From contig NZ_CP114286.1 in NCBI RefSeq assembly GCF_027111275.1, positions 1,240,001-1,304,000 on the forward strand: a DNA stretch of 64,000 nucleotides, written 5' to 3'. The translations under genes and the position numbers were made by a program. Shown one piece after another: positions 7,855 to 15,213 of the stretch; position 1 is the first letter of the stretch; each line of letters opens with the position of its first letter. Below the pieces are notes generated by a model, which did not search any database, was not told the origin of the DNA, and saw only the letters and a program-made list of their open reading frames with translations. The stretch is from Flavobacterium luteolum (GTDB taxonomy: Bacteria > Bacteroidota > Bacteroidia > Flavobacteriales > Flavobacteriaceae).

Positions 7855-7921
7855 GAGAATTTGTAGTTTTTTATAACCGCAAAGCACGCTAAGGTTTACG
7901 CAATCCCGATAGCTATCGGGA
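7855..7921. repeat. second copy of the regulator-end direct repeat
   Basis: TCGAGAATTTGTAG, a T-run, AACCGCAAAGCAC and the palindrome at 7904-7921 repeat the order at 7682-7738 with a 10-bp insertion (GCTAAGGTTTACG region). This copy no longer encodes a gene end. Confidence 0.6.
7904..7921. repeat. 18-bp palindrome TCCCGATAGCTATCGGGA, copy 2
   Basis: Identical to the copy at 7721-7738, 183 bp away. A CCACAG-family hairpin starts 11 bp further on, the same neighbour arrangement as at 55704-55794. Confidence 0.85.
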
Positions 7922-7931
7922 GCAAAGATTT

Positions 7932-7998
7932 TTAGCCACACATTAAAGGATTAAAAGGATTTCAAAAATCTGTGTTAATCTTTTTAATCTGTGGCTAA
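7932..7998. repeat. CCACAG-family hairpin, copy 1
   Basis: Outer arms TTAGCCACA (7932-7940) and TGTGGCTAA (7990-7998) enclose GGATTAAAAGGATT and AATC-rich inner repeats. Related copies are at 37931-38011 and 55731-55794. Confidence 0.7.
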
Positions 7999-8193
7999 CT
8001 TTTTATGCGCAAAGCTTTGAGAATTCTCTAATCTTTAAACAAAAAAAACTTAGTCCTCTTTGCGTAAATTCTTTGCGTCCTTTGCGTTAAAAAAACAGCA
8101 TTTAGTAAATCTTACAAATCATTCCCAAAATTCTACAAACCGAACTCAGACTTACTTCGGAAATTTGCATTGTAATACTTAAAAACCAATACA

Positions 8194-10728
8194 ATGACTC
8201 ATCAATATATAATCTCAGGAATGTCTTGCAACGGATGCCGAACTAAAGTAGAAAAAACTTTAAATGAAGTTGAAGGTGTTCAGGCAGAAGTAACTCTAAA
8301 TCCTCCGACTGCTACAATAACAATGGACAAACATGTACCAACAGAAAAATTTCAAGAGGTTTTGTCTGCCGCAGGAAATTATACTATTGAAATGGATTCT
8401 CCTAAAAATCACGGCGAAGCTAAATCTTGCTGCTCTGGCCATAAAAAAGAGAATCACAACCATAATCATCATAAAACAGAAACTAAAAAAGTACATGTGC
8501 ACAGTGCAAATGGCGTTTATTATTGCCCAATGCATTGCGAAGGAGACAAAACGTACAACAAACCTGGAGATTGTCCAGTGTGCGGAATGGATCTAGTGCC
8601 TCAGGTTGCCATAACGGCAACGCAATTTACGTGTCCGATGCACCCAGAAATCGTTTCGAACGAACCTGGCGATTGTCCGATTTGCGGAATGGATTTAGTT
8701 CCAATGCAAGCTTCTGAAAGTGAAGAAAACAAAACTTACACTGACTTATTAAAGAAAATGAAAATCGCGATTTTGTTTACGCTTCCTATTTTCATTATTT
8801 CAATGTCAGAAATGATTCCGAATAATCCGCTTTACAATATAATGTCTATCGAAAAATGGAACTGGGTGCAATTCTTATTTTCAATTCCAGTTTTGTTTTA
8901 TGCAGGATGGATGTTTTTTGTTCGTGCCTACAAATCTATTGCGACATGGAATTTAAATATGTTTACTTTAATTGGAATAGGAACTAGTGTTGCTTTCCTT
9001 TTCAGTATTGTCGGAATGTTTTTTCCAGATATTTTTCCAGCCGAATTTAAATCGCATCACGGAACCATTCATTTGTATTTTGAAGCCGCAACCGTAATTA
9101 TCACTTTAGTTTTATTAGGACAATTATTGGAAGCCAAAGCCCATGGACAAACTAATGGAGCCATAAAAGAACTATTAAAATTAGCCCCAACTGAGGCTAC
9201 TTTGGTTGAAAACGGAATTGACAAAGTAATTTCTATTCATAACATTAAAAAGAGCGATTTACTTCGTGTAAAACCAGGAGAAAAAATTCCGGTTGACGGA
9301 AAAATAACTACTGGCGAAAGCAGTATCGATGAATCGATGATAACTGGAGAACCTATTCCTGTTGATAAAAAAACAGGCGATGCTGTAATTTCTGGAACAA
9401 TAAACGGAACAAAATCATTTGTTATGATTACCGAAAAAGTCGGCTCAGAAACAATGCTTTCGCAGATTATTCAAATGGTAAACGATGCCAGCAGATCTCG
9501 TGCTCCAATTCAGAAATTAGCCGATCGCGTTTCTAAATATTTTGTGCCGACTGTTGTAATTATTTCGATTTTAACATTCTTTCTTTGGGCAAAATTTGGT
9601 CCGGAACCCGCTTACGTTTACGGATTGATTAATGCAATTGCAGTTTTAATTATCGCTTGTCCTTGTGCGCTTGGATTAGCAACTCCAATGTCGGTTATGG
9701 TTGGTGTTGGAAAAGGAGCTCAAAACGGAATTTTAATTAAAAATGCCGAAGCCTTAGAGAACATGAATAAAATTGATGTTTTGATCACAGATAAAACGGG
9801 AACAATTACAGAAGGAAAACCCTCTGTAGAAAAAATATATGCCGTTAATAATAATGAAGATTTTCTGCTTCAAAACATTGCCTCGTTAAATCAGCATAGT
9901 GAGCATCCTTTGGCGCAAGCCGTAGTCAATTTCGCGAAAGCAAAAAATAGTTCATTCAAAGAAGTTCAAGGTTTTGAAACTATTGCTGGAAAAGGAGTTT
10001 TAGGAACTATCGAAAATAAAAAAGTTTCTTTAGGAAATAAAAAATTAATGGATGAAATTGGTGTTTCTGTTTCTTCAGATTTAGAAAACAAAGTAACTGC
10101 CGAACAAAATCTTGGAAAAACTATTTCATATATCGCAATTGAAAAAGAAGTTTTAGGTTATGTTGCGATTACCGATGCTATCAAAGAAAACAGTGCAAAG
10201 GCTATTAAAGAATTAATCGCTCAAGGCGTTCAGGTTATCATGATGACAGGCGATAATCATAATACTGCAAAAGCCGTTGCAGAACATTTGCATTTGAGTT
10301 CTTTTAAAGCGGATTGTCTTCCAGAAGATAAATTAAAAGAAATTGAACGTCTTCAGGCGGAAGGAAAAATTGTTGCAATGGCGGGCGACGGTATTAACGA
10401 TGCGCCTGCTTTGGCTCAATCTAACATCGGAATTGCTATGGGAACAGGAACAGATGTTGCAATTGAAAGCGCTAAAATTACTTTGGTAAAAGGCGATTTA
10501 AACGGAATTGTAAAAGCTAAAAACCTCAGCCATGCTGTAATGTCAAATATCAAACAGAATTTATTCTTTGCTTTTATATATAATACTTTGGGCGTTCCAA
10601 TTGCAGCAGGAATTTTATATCCGTTTTTAGGAATATTGCTTTCGCCGATGTTGGCTGCGGTTGCTATGAGTTTGAGTTCTGTCTCCGTAATCGTAAATGC
10701 TTTACGATTGAGAAATTTAAAATTGTAA
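8194..10728 (+). CDS. copA: copper-translocating P1B-type ATPase
   Basis: 844 aa. The N-terminal HMA domain has GMSCNGC (residues 9-15). Then come a His-rich linker (HNHNHH) and two short metal-binding zinc-ribbon-like modules, CPMH...[10 protein letters not shown] and CPMHPE...[10 protein letters not shown] (about residues 108-171). Eight membrane helices follow, with the CPC motif at 489-491, phosphorylation site DKTGT at 533, actuator TGES, the [10 protein letters not shown] motif of the N-domain and [10 protein letters not shown]. These define a Cu(I) exporter using ATP to move copper from cytoplasm to periplasm. The double CPxCGMDLVP modules are typical of Bacteroidota CopA. It lies between the HMA-AraC regulator and the multicopper oxidase. 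Confidence 0.97.
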   Translation: MTHQYIISGMSCNGCRTKVEKTLNEVEGVQAEVTLNPPTATITMDKHVPTEKFQEVLSAAGNYTIEMDSPKNHGEAKSCCSGHKKENHNHNHHKTETKKVHVHSANGVYYCPMHCEGDKTYNKPGDCPVCGMDLVPQVAITATQFTCPMHPEIVSNEPGDCPICGMDLVPMQASESEENKTYTDLLKKMKIAILFTLPIFIISMSEMIPNNPLYNIMSIEKWNWVQFLFSIPVLFYAGWMFFVRAYKSIATWNLNMFTLIGIGTSVAFLFSIVGMFFPDIFPAEFKSHHGTIHLYFEAATVIITLVLLGQLLEAKAHGQTNGAIKELLKLAPTEATLVENGIDKVISIHNIKKSDLLRVKPGEKIPVDGKITTGESSIDESMITGEPIPVDKKTGDAVISGTINGTKSFVMITEKVGSETMLSQIIQMVNDASRSRAPIQKLADRVSKYFVPTVVIISILTFFLWAKFGPEPAYVYGLINAIAVLIIACPCALGLATPMSVMVGVGKGAQNGILIKNAEALENMNKIDVLITDKTGTITEGKPSVEKIYAVNNNEDFLLQNIASLNQHSEHPLAQAVVNFAKAKNSSFKEVQGFETIAGKGVLGTIENKKVSLGNKKLMDEIGVSVSSDLENKVTAEQNLGKTISYIAIEKEVLGYVAITDAIKENSAKAIKELIAQGVQVIMMTGDNHNTAKAVAEHLHLSSFKADCLPEDKLKEIERLQAEGKIVAMAGDGINDAPALAQSNIGIAMGTGTDVAIESAKITLVKGDLNGIVKAKNLSHAVMSNIKQNLFFAFIYNTLGVPIAAGILYPFLGILLSPMLAAVAMSLSSVSVIVNALRLRNLKL

Positions 10729-10742
10729 GTTGGAGCGAAATT

Positions 10743-10886
10743 ATTTTAACACATAGAATCATAGTTCTGCTTTGCGGTTAAAGGCGTTTCACTTGCTTCA
10801 GTGCACATAGTTTAGCTATGTGTGGAAACTTATTTCTTTTATGCTCTTTTTTAGACACAAAAATCTATGTTTCTATGTGTTAAAAT
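10743..10886. repeat. 144-bp composite inverted repeat between copA and the oxidase gene
   Basis: Outer arms 10743-10764 and 10865-10886 (ATTTTAACACATAGAATCAT start) are complementary apart from about two positions. Inside is a second perfect hairpin, CACATAG-TTTAG-CTATGTG (10804-10822), whose arms repeat the CACATAG word of the outer arms. A CTTTGCGGTTAAAGG fragment of the GCAAAG family lies at about 10770. It could act as a transcription attenuator between the two genes. Confidence 0.65.
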
Positions 10887-10929
10887 TAAACTGTGTTCAA
10901 TTTAATCCAACGCTTTAAAATTATAATCG

Positions 10930-13173
10930 ATGACAAAAATAAAATATATACTTGTGCTTTTTTTAATCGCTATTCAGTTAGAGGCGCAAAAAGTAGTGCG
11001 TTATGATTTGCATGTTCGCGATACGATTGTCAATTTTTCGGGTAAAGAAAAACGTGCGATTGCGGTAAACGGAAAAATTCCGATGCCTACTCTAACTTTT
11101 ACTGAAGGCGATATTGCCGAAATTTATGTGCATAACGAACTCAAAAAAGAAACGACTTCGATGCACTGGCACGGATTATTTCTGCCAAATAAGGAAGATG
11201 GTGTTCCGTACCTGACTCAAATGCCAATTGAGCCTGGAACTACTCATAAATATACTTTTCCTATTATTCAAAACGGAACGTATTGGTATCATAGTCATTC
11301 GGGTCTACAGGAACAAATTGGTTTGTACGGACTTTTTATCATCAATAAGAAAAAAGACGATTCAACTGTTCGAAAAGGCATTGATGATTTGCCAACTATT
11401 CCAGTTATTTTAAGTGAATGGTCTGATTTAAAACCAGAGAATATTCAGCGAATGCTGCACAATGCCAATGATTGGTTTGCAATTAAAAAAGGAACAACCC
11501 AAAGTTATGCCGAAGCTGTAAAACAAGGACATTTTTCGACCAAAGTAACCAACGAATGGAAAAGAATGAACGCGATGGATGTCAGTGATGTTTATTATGA
11601 AAAGTTTTTAATCAATGGAAAAAATGAACAGCAGCTTTCGGACTTTAAACCAGGTTCAAAAGTAAGATTACGAATTGCCAACGGAGGCGCTTCAAGTTAT
11701 TTCTGGCTGACTTATGGCGGCGGAAAAATAACCGTCGTAGCGAGCGACGGAAATGATGTCGAACCTGTAGAAGTAGATCGTTTGATTATTGCCGTTTCTG
11801 AAACTTACGATGTTGTTGTTACGATTCCTGAAGCTCCTAAATCTTTTGCTTTTTTGGCAACAGCCGAAGACAGAACGGGATCTGCGGCTTTGTTTTTAGG
11901 AAATGGAGAAAAACAGTCTATTCATCATCTTTCAAAATTAAAATATTTTGAGGGAATGAAAATGATGAACGATATGATGAAAATGAATGGCGAAATGAAT
12001 GATATGGGCATGAATATGACTTTGAACAAAATGGACATGAATGCCGTAATGTATCCTGAAATTTCGGGTGAAGATGAAAATTCTAAACCAACAATGGATC
12101 ATTCGAACCATAATATGGAAGGCATGAAAATGGAAAGTGACAGCACTGAAACAACTGAAATTGTGACTTTGAATTATGGAATGTTGAAATCTCCGTTTAA
12201 AACTAATCTTCCAAAAGATGCGCCTGTAAAAGAATTGCGTTTTACGCTTTCTGGAAATATGAATCGTTATGTCTGGAGTTTGGATAATAAAGTGGTTTCT
12301 GAAACGGATAAAATTCTAATTAAAAAAGGAGAAAATGTTCGTATTGTTTTATACAATGGTTCGATGATGCGACATCCAATGCATTTGCACGGACATGATT
12401 TTAGAATTTTAAATGAACATGGCGATTATTCTCCTCTCAAAAATGTGATTGACATTATGCCAATGGAAACCGATACGATCGAGTTTCAGGCAAATGCTGA
12501 TGGCGACTGGTTCTTTCACTGTCACATTTTATATCATATGATGGCGGGAATGGGAAGGATTTTTAGTTATGAAAATTCAGCGCCAAATCCATTAATACAT
12601 CATCCTGAAATGGCCTTTAAAATGCTAAAAATGGATGACCGTATGTTTCATTTTAGAGCAGAAAATGATTTTGCAACTAACGGAAATGATGGTGAAGCCA
12701 TGTTTAGCAATACCAGATGGAGTATTGGAACCGAATGGAGATTGGGTTATAATGATAAACATGGTTATGAAACGGAAACTCACATTGGAAGATATATAGG
12801 AAAAAATCAGTGGTTGATGCCTTTTATTGGTTTTGACTGGCGTTACCGAAAAATGGGAATAGACGAACAAGAACAGAATCTTTTTGGACAGAAAAACACC
12901 AAAGACAATCGTTCGGTTTTTAGTTTAGGTGTTGAATATACTTTACCAATGCTCATAAAAGCACAGGTTGAGGTTTATACAGATGGAAATGTGAGAATAC
13001 AATTTGAACGAAAAGATATTCCGCTTTCACAAAGATTGCGAATGAATCTAATGTGGAATACAGACAAGGAATATATGGCAGGGTTGAAATATATTGTTGC
13101 CCGAAACTTTGGAATTACAACGCATTATGACAGCGATATGGGAATTGGATTTGGAGTTAATCTTAACTATTAA
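10930..13173 (+). CDS. multicopper oxidase with fused C-terminal CopB-like barrel domain
   Basis: 747 aa with signal peptide (cleavage near EAQ). Copper ligands are all visible: HWHG at 79-82, WYHSH ending at 123, HPMHLHGH at 482-489 and HCHILYHMMAGM at 530-541, where Met541 would be the axial type-1 ligand. A Met/His-rich insert (about 345-400: MMNDMMKMNGEMNDMGMNM) resembles the Cu-binding loop of CopA/CueO oxidases. After the last cupredoxin domain, residues about 585-747 form an unrelated segment rich in alternating aromatic/charged strands, ending in NLNY, like the C-terminal part of CopB outer-membrane proteins. It probably oxidises Cu(I) in the periplasm, tethered to the outer membrane. 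Confidence 0.9.
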   Translation: MTKIKYILVLFLIAIQLEAQKVVRYDLHVRDTIVNFSGKEKRAIAVNGKIPMPTLTFTEGDIAEIYVHNELKKETTSMHWHGLFLPNKEDGVPYLTQMPIEPGTTHKYTFPIIQNGTYWYHSHSGLQEQIGLYGLFIINKKKDDSTVRKGIDDLPTIPVILSEWSDLKPENIQRMLHNANDWFAIKKGTTQSYAEAVKQGHFSTKVTNEWKRMNAMDVSDVYYEKFLINGKNEQQLSDFKPGSKVRLRIANGGASSYFWLTYGGGKITVVASDGNDVEPVEVDRLIIAVSETYDVVVTIPEAPKSFAFLATAEDRTGSAALFLGNGEKQSIHHLSKLKYFEGMKMMNDMMKMNGEMNDMGMNMTLNKMDMNAVMYPEISGEDENSKPTMDHSNHNMEGMKMESDSTETTEIVTLNYGMLKSPFKTNLPKDAPVKELRFTLSGNMNRYVWSLDNKVVSETDKILIKKGENVRIVLYNGSMMRHPMHLHGHDFRILNEHGDYSPLKNVIDIMPMETDTIEFQANADGDWFFHCHILYHMMAGMGRIFSYENSAPNPLIHHPEMAFKMLKMDDRMFHFRAENDFATNGNDGEAMFSNTRWSIGTEWRLGYNDKHGYETETHIGRYIGKNQWLMPFIGFDWRYRKMGIDEQEQNLFGQKNTKDNRSVFSLGVEYTLPMLIKAQVEVYTDGNVRIQFERKDIPLSQRLRMNLMWNTDKEYMAGLKYIVARNFGITTHYDSDMGIGFGVNLNY

Positions 13174-13310
13174 ATACAATTGCACAGGCTTTACAAGTCA
13201 TTAACAGATTTTACAAAAACATTAACAATTTGTAAGAATCAGCTATAAGAATTCGAATTATATTTGATTAACCAATTATAATCTCTAACACGAAAAAACA
13301 TTTAAACAAA

Positions 13311-13469
13311 ATGACAAAAGTAATCACCGTAGTAACAGTTGCTTTCTTTTCTATTGGCGTAATGGCTCAGGACACAAAACCGGCAACAAAAGACAAAACC
13401 AAAAAAGAATCGTGCTGTAAAAAAACAACAGACAAAAAAGACACAAAATCTTGCTGTGTTAAAAAATAA
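13311..13469 (+). CDS. 52-aa exported peptide with two CC motifs, probable metal binding
   Basis: A short ORF of 52 codons. MTKVITVVTVAFFSIGVMAQ is a good signal peptide. The mature part is only about 32 residues, very Lys/Thr-rich, with two cysteine pairs, ESCCKK and KSCCVKK. The mature peptide is almost nothing but charged residues and the cysteine pairs, so a copper or other soft-metal chelator in the periplasm is plausible. It is 137 bp after the multicopper oxidase and is followed 21 bp later by a strong terminator, which supports it as a real gene. It resembles the CC-containing region of the Cys-rich protein at the start of the block. Confidence 0.7.
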   Translation: MTKVITVVTVAFFSIGVMAQDTKPATKDKTKKESCCKKTTDKKDTKSCCVKK

Positions 13470-13490
13470 ATGAAATTCGACTTTCATTAA

Positions 13491-13519
13491 AAAGGCCTCA
13501 AAAATATTTGAGGCCTTTT
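13491..13519 (+). terminator. strong terminator after the small CC peptide gene
   Basis: AAAGGCCTCAAA and TTTGAGGCCTTT form a 12-bp stem with a short loop, followed by a T-run on the plus strand. It closes the copper block. It may also serve the convergent DUF4442 gene. Confidence 0.85.
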
Positions 13520-13547
13520 TTTATACGGTTACGAAACTTTGACAAAG

Positions 13548-13583
13548 TTCATGAATTCGTTGCAATTCATGAATTCGTTGCAA
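13548..13583. repeat. 18-bp tandem direct repeat
   Basis: TTCATGAATTCGTTGCAA occurs twice in immediate succession. It lies just beyond the stop codon of the DUF4442 gene on the minus strand. Confidence 0.9.
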
Positions 13584-13588
13584 AAAAA

Positions 13589-14041
13589 CTATTTCACTCT
13601 AATACTCCATTCAAAATCCATTTCTGAGACTTGAACACCTTCTTCGTTTGTTCCAATAGACTTCATCCAAAACGTCTGCCCTTCTCCTGTTTCTATTGTT
13701 TTCTTTATAGCATCAGCAATCAAATGCCCGTCATTGCAAACAAATGTTATTCTACCAGTCGCTTTTTTTGTGAAGTTTCCCTTATTGTTGGCTACTAACA
13801 TTGAAATTTTTCTGCCGCTTTGCTGAATCTGAGAAATCACCAAAGCTCCTGTCGTCAGCTCAGCAGCCATAGCCTGAACTGCAAAATACATTGAATTAAA
13901 CGGATTCTGATTGATCCACCTGTGCTTTACCGTTACTGTACAGCTATTCTCATTTATGTCCTTTACGCGAACTCCGCAAAAGTATGCTGAAGGAAGTTTG
14001 AAGAAGACAAACTTATTAAGTTTTGATACCGAAAGTGCCAT
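13589..14041 (-). CDS. DUF4442 hotdog-fold thioesterase-like protein
   Basis: 150 aa. The pattern of an N-terminal FVFFKLPSAYFCGVRV strand, then HRWINQNPFNSMYFAVQAMAAELTTGAL (the long hotdog helix) and a beta-rich C-terminus matches DUF4442, a family of single-domain hotdog proteins related to acyl-CoA thioesterases (YiiD C-terminal-like). Asn and Glu residues around the helix start (NPFNSMYFAVQAMAAEL) are in the usual place for the active site. Substrate unknown; presumably cytoplasmic acyl-thioester metabolism. It stands alone, convergent to the copper block. Confidence 0.8.
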   Translation of the reverse strand: MALSVSKLNKFVFFKLPSAYFCGVRVKDINENSCTVTVKHRWINQNPFNSMYFAVQAMAAELTTGALVISQIQQSGRKISMLVANNKGNFTKKATGRITFVCNDGHLIADAIKKTIETGEGQTFWMKSIGTNEEGVQVSEMDFEWSIRVK

Positions 14042-14235
14042 AGAATATATTTTTTATGTAAAAATACAAAAAAACTATGCACGCACAATAAATTATTATC
14101 ATATCAGAATGAAACCAACAAAAACGGGGGTTTCGAATGATTTTCAACAATTTAAACGTGTTTTCATAATTTTTAATTTGTTAAATTTTTGTTAATAATT
14201 AGTACTATGCAAAACAAGATACTGTCTTTTAGACA

Positions 14236-14243
14236 TATATTTG
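14236..14243 (+). promoter_or_regulatory. -7 element for the DUF4870-PadR-PspC-GIN group
   Basis: TATATTTG fits TAnnTTTG, 28 bp before the DUF4870 start codon. No clear -33 TTG is present. Confidence 0.5.
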
Positions 14244-14271
14244 CATAAGAAATTACTATATACTTTTAATC

Positions 14272-14751
14272 ATGGAAACAACAACACCACTCATCATGGA
14301 AAAAACATCAGAAAAGAATACAGCAGCATTTACTCATTTGAGTACTTTAAGCCAATATATAATTCCGTTTGGGAACTATATTTTTCCGCTAATCATTTGG
14401 ACAAACTATAAAGACAAGTCTGAATTTGCAGATCATCACGGAAAACAAGCTTTGAACTTTCAATTAAGCATTTTGCTTTATTCATTGATTTTAGCACTTA
14501 TCGCAATACCGATTTTCGTTACAGTTTTCTTGCAGAATCTTCCACTAGAAGCAGTTTTTAATAACGACGATTTTGTAATTAGAAACTTTAATTTTCAAGC
14601 AAATATTGGAATTCTAAGTGTCGGCATAACAGCTGTTATCCTTTTCGGATTATTAAAATTTGTTGAGTTCTTTTTAGTGATTTATGCTTCAATAAAAGCT
14701 TCAAACGGAGAATTGTACAAATATCCGATTACGATTCCTTTTATAAAGTAA
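14272..14751 (+). CDS. DUF4870 membrane protein
   Basis: 159 aa. The sequence FTHLSTLSQYIIPFGNYIFPLIIWTNYKDKSEFADHHGKQALNFQLS is the DUF4870 signature (helix, then WxxxK...FVDxHGKxALNFQ). Two more membrane helices follow, with a 26-residue extramembrane loop between. The family has no known biochemical activity. In Bacteroidota it is often found next to PadR and PspC genes, as here, so a shared envelope-stress or membrane-homeostasis role is inferred. A second in-frame Met at codon 9 is a possible alternative start. Confidence 0.88.
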   Translation: METTTPLIMEKTSEKNTAAFTHLSTLSQYIIPFGNYIFPLIIWTNYKDKSEFADHHGKQALNFQLSILLYSLILALIAIPIFVTVFLQNLPLEAVFNNDDFVIRNFNFQANIGILSVGITAVILFGLLKFVEFFLVIYASIKASNGELYKYPITIPFIK

Positions 14752-14779
14752 CATTGAAAAATTAAAAGTTATAGTCGAA

Positions 14780-14862
14780 ACATCAATCAAATCATATAAG
14801 TTTCGAAATCAATCATCAATCAAATCATCATCAATCAAAAAACGAATTGTTCAATCAAAAAA
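14780..14862. repeat. ATCAATCAA short repeats before padR
   Basis: The gap between DUF4870 and padR has four or more near-copies of ATCAATCAA(AT), partly arranged as CATCAATCAAATCAT repeated. CGAAAC and GTTTCG flank one of them as a loose inverted repeat, which could be a PadR operator. This is weak evidence by eye only. Confidence 0.35.
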
Positions 14863-14877
14863 AAACAAAATGAAATT

Positions 14878-15210
14878 ATGAACATTGAAAACACAAAAGC
14901 ACAGATGCGCAAAGGTGTTCTTGAGTTTTGCATCTTATCTGTATTAAAAGAAAAAGACGCATATACATCTGAAATATTAGACACTTTAAAAAACGCAAAA
15001 TTACTAGTTGTAGAAGGAACCGTTTACCCGTTGTTAACTAGATTAAAAAACGATGGTTTACTTAATTATCGCTGGGAAGAATCGACCTCTGGGCCACCAC
15101 GAAAATATTATGGATTAACCGAAATAGGACAAACATTTTTAAACGAACTTAGCGGCACTTGGACAGAATTATCCGACGCCGTAAATCTAATCACCAATCA
15201 AAATCAATAA
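14878..15210 (+). CDS. PadR-family transcriptional repressor
   Basis: 110 aa, the short form of the family. The winged helix reads KGVLEFCILSVLKEKDAYTSEILDTLKNAKLLVVEGTVYPLLTRLKNDGLL, followed by the wing YRWEESTSGPPRKYYGLTEIG and a dimerisation helix. These residues are near-diagnostic of PadR. It is 3 bp upstream of the PspC gene and so almost certainly co-translated with it. By analogy it represses its own operon until a membrane or ligand signal is sensed. No ligand is known. Confidence 0.95.
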   Translation: MNIENTKAQMRKGVLEFCILSVLKEKDAYTSEILDTLKNAKLLVVEGTVYPLLTRLKNDGLLNYRWEESTSGPPRKYYGLTEIGQTFLNELSGTWTELSDAVNLITNQNQ

Positions 15211-15213
15211 GTC

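Larger units (their letters stand above)
7873..8092. repeat. large GCAAAG-family inverted repeat with nested element
   Basis: The left arm (about 7873-7903, AACCGCAAAGCACGCTAAGG then TTTACGCAA) is roughly complementary to the right arm (about 8059-8092, TTTGCGTAAATTCTTTGCG then TCCTTTGCGTTAA). The loop contains the 18-bp palindrome and a complete CCACAG-family hairpin, consistent with one repeat inserted into another. Confidence 0.6.
7696..8193. other. 498-bp intergenic region made of nested repeats
   Basis: No gene is supported. The stretch holds a duplicated unit (7682-7738 and 7855-7921), two copies of an 18-bp palindrome (7721, 7904), a GCAAAG-rich hairpin (7740-7787), a large outer hairpin (7873-8092) and, inside it, a CCACAG/CTGTGG hairpin (7932-7998). 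The last 100 bp lead to copA. Confidence 0.7.

Noticed and set aside
7702..7941. 79-codon minus-strand ORF in the repeat region after the HMA-AraC gene
   Set aside because: It is made almost wholly of repeat sequence (GCAAAG and the 18-bp palindrome) and its protein has internal duplicated words. No start context or homologous motif.
8296..8717. Overlapping ORFs inside the N-terminal part of copA
   Set aside because: The in-frame copA protein covers the same DNA with all expected motifs.
14106..14196. Short ORF of about 28 codons before DUF4870
   Set aside because: No signal peptide or motif and no support beyond a random open frame in AT-rich DNA.
14752..14877. CRISPR-like array from ATCAATCAA repeats
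   Set aside because: Repeats are 8-10 bp, irregular and without spacers of constant length; too small and degenerate for CRISPR.
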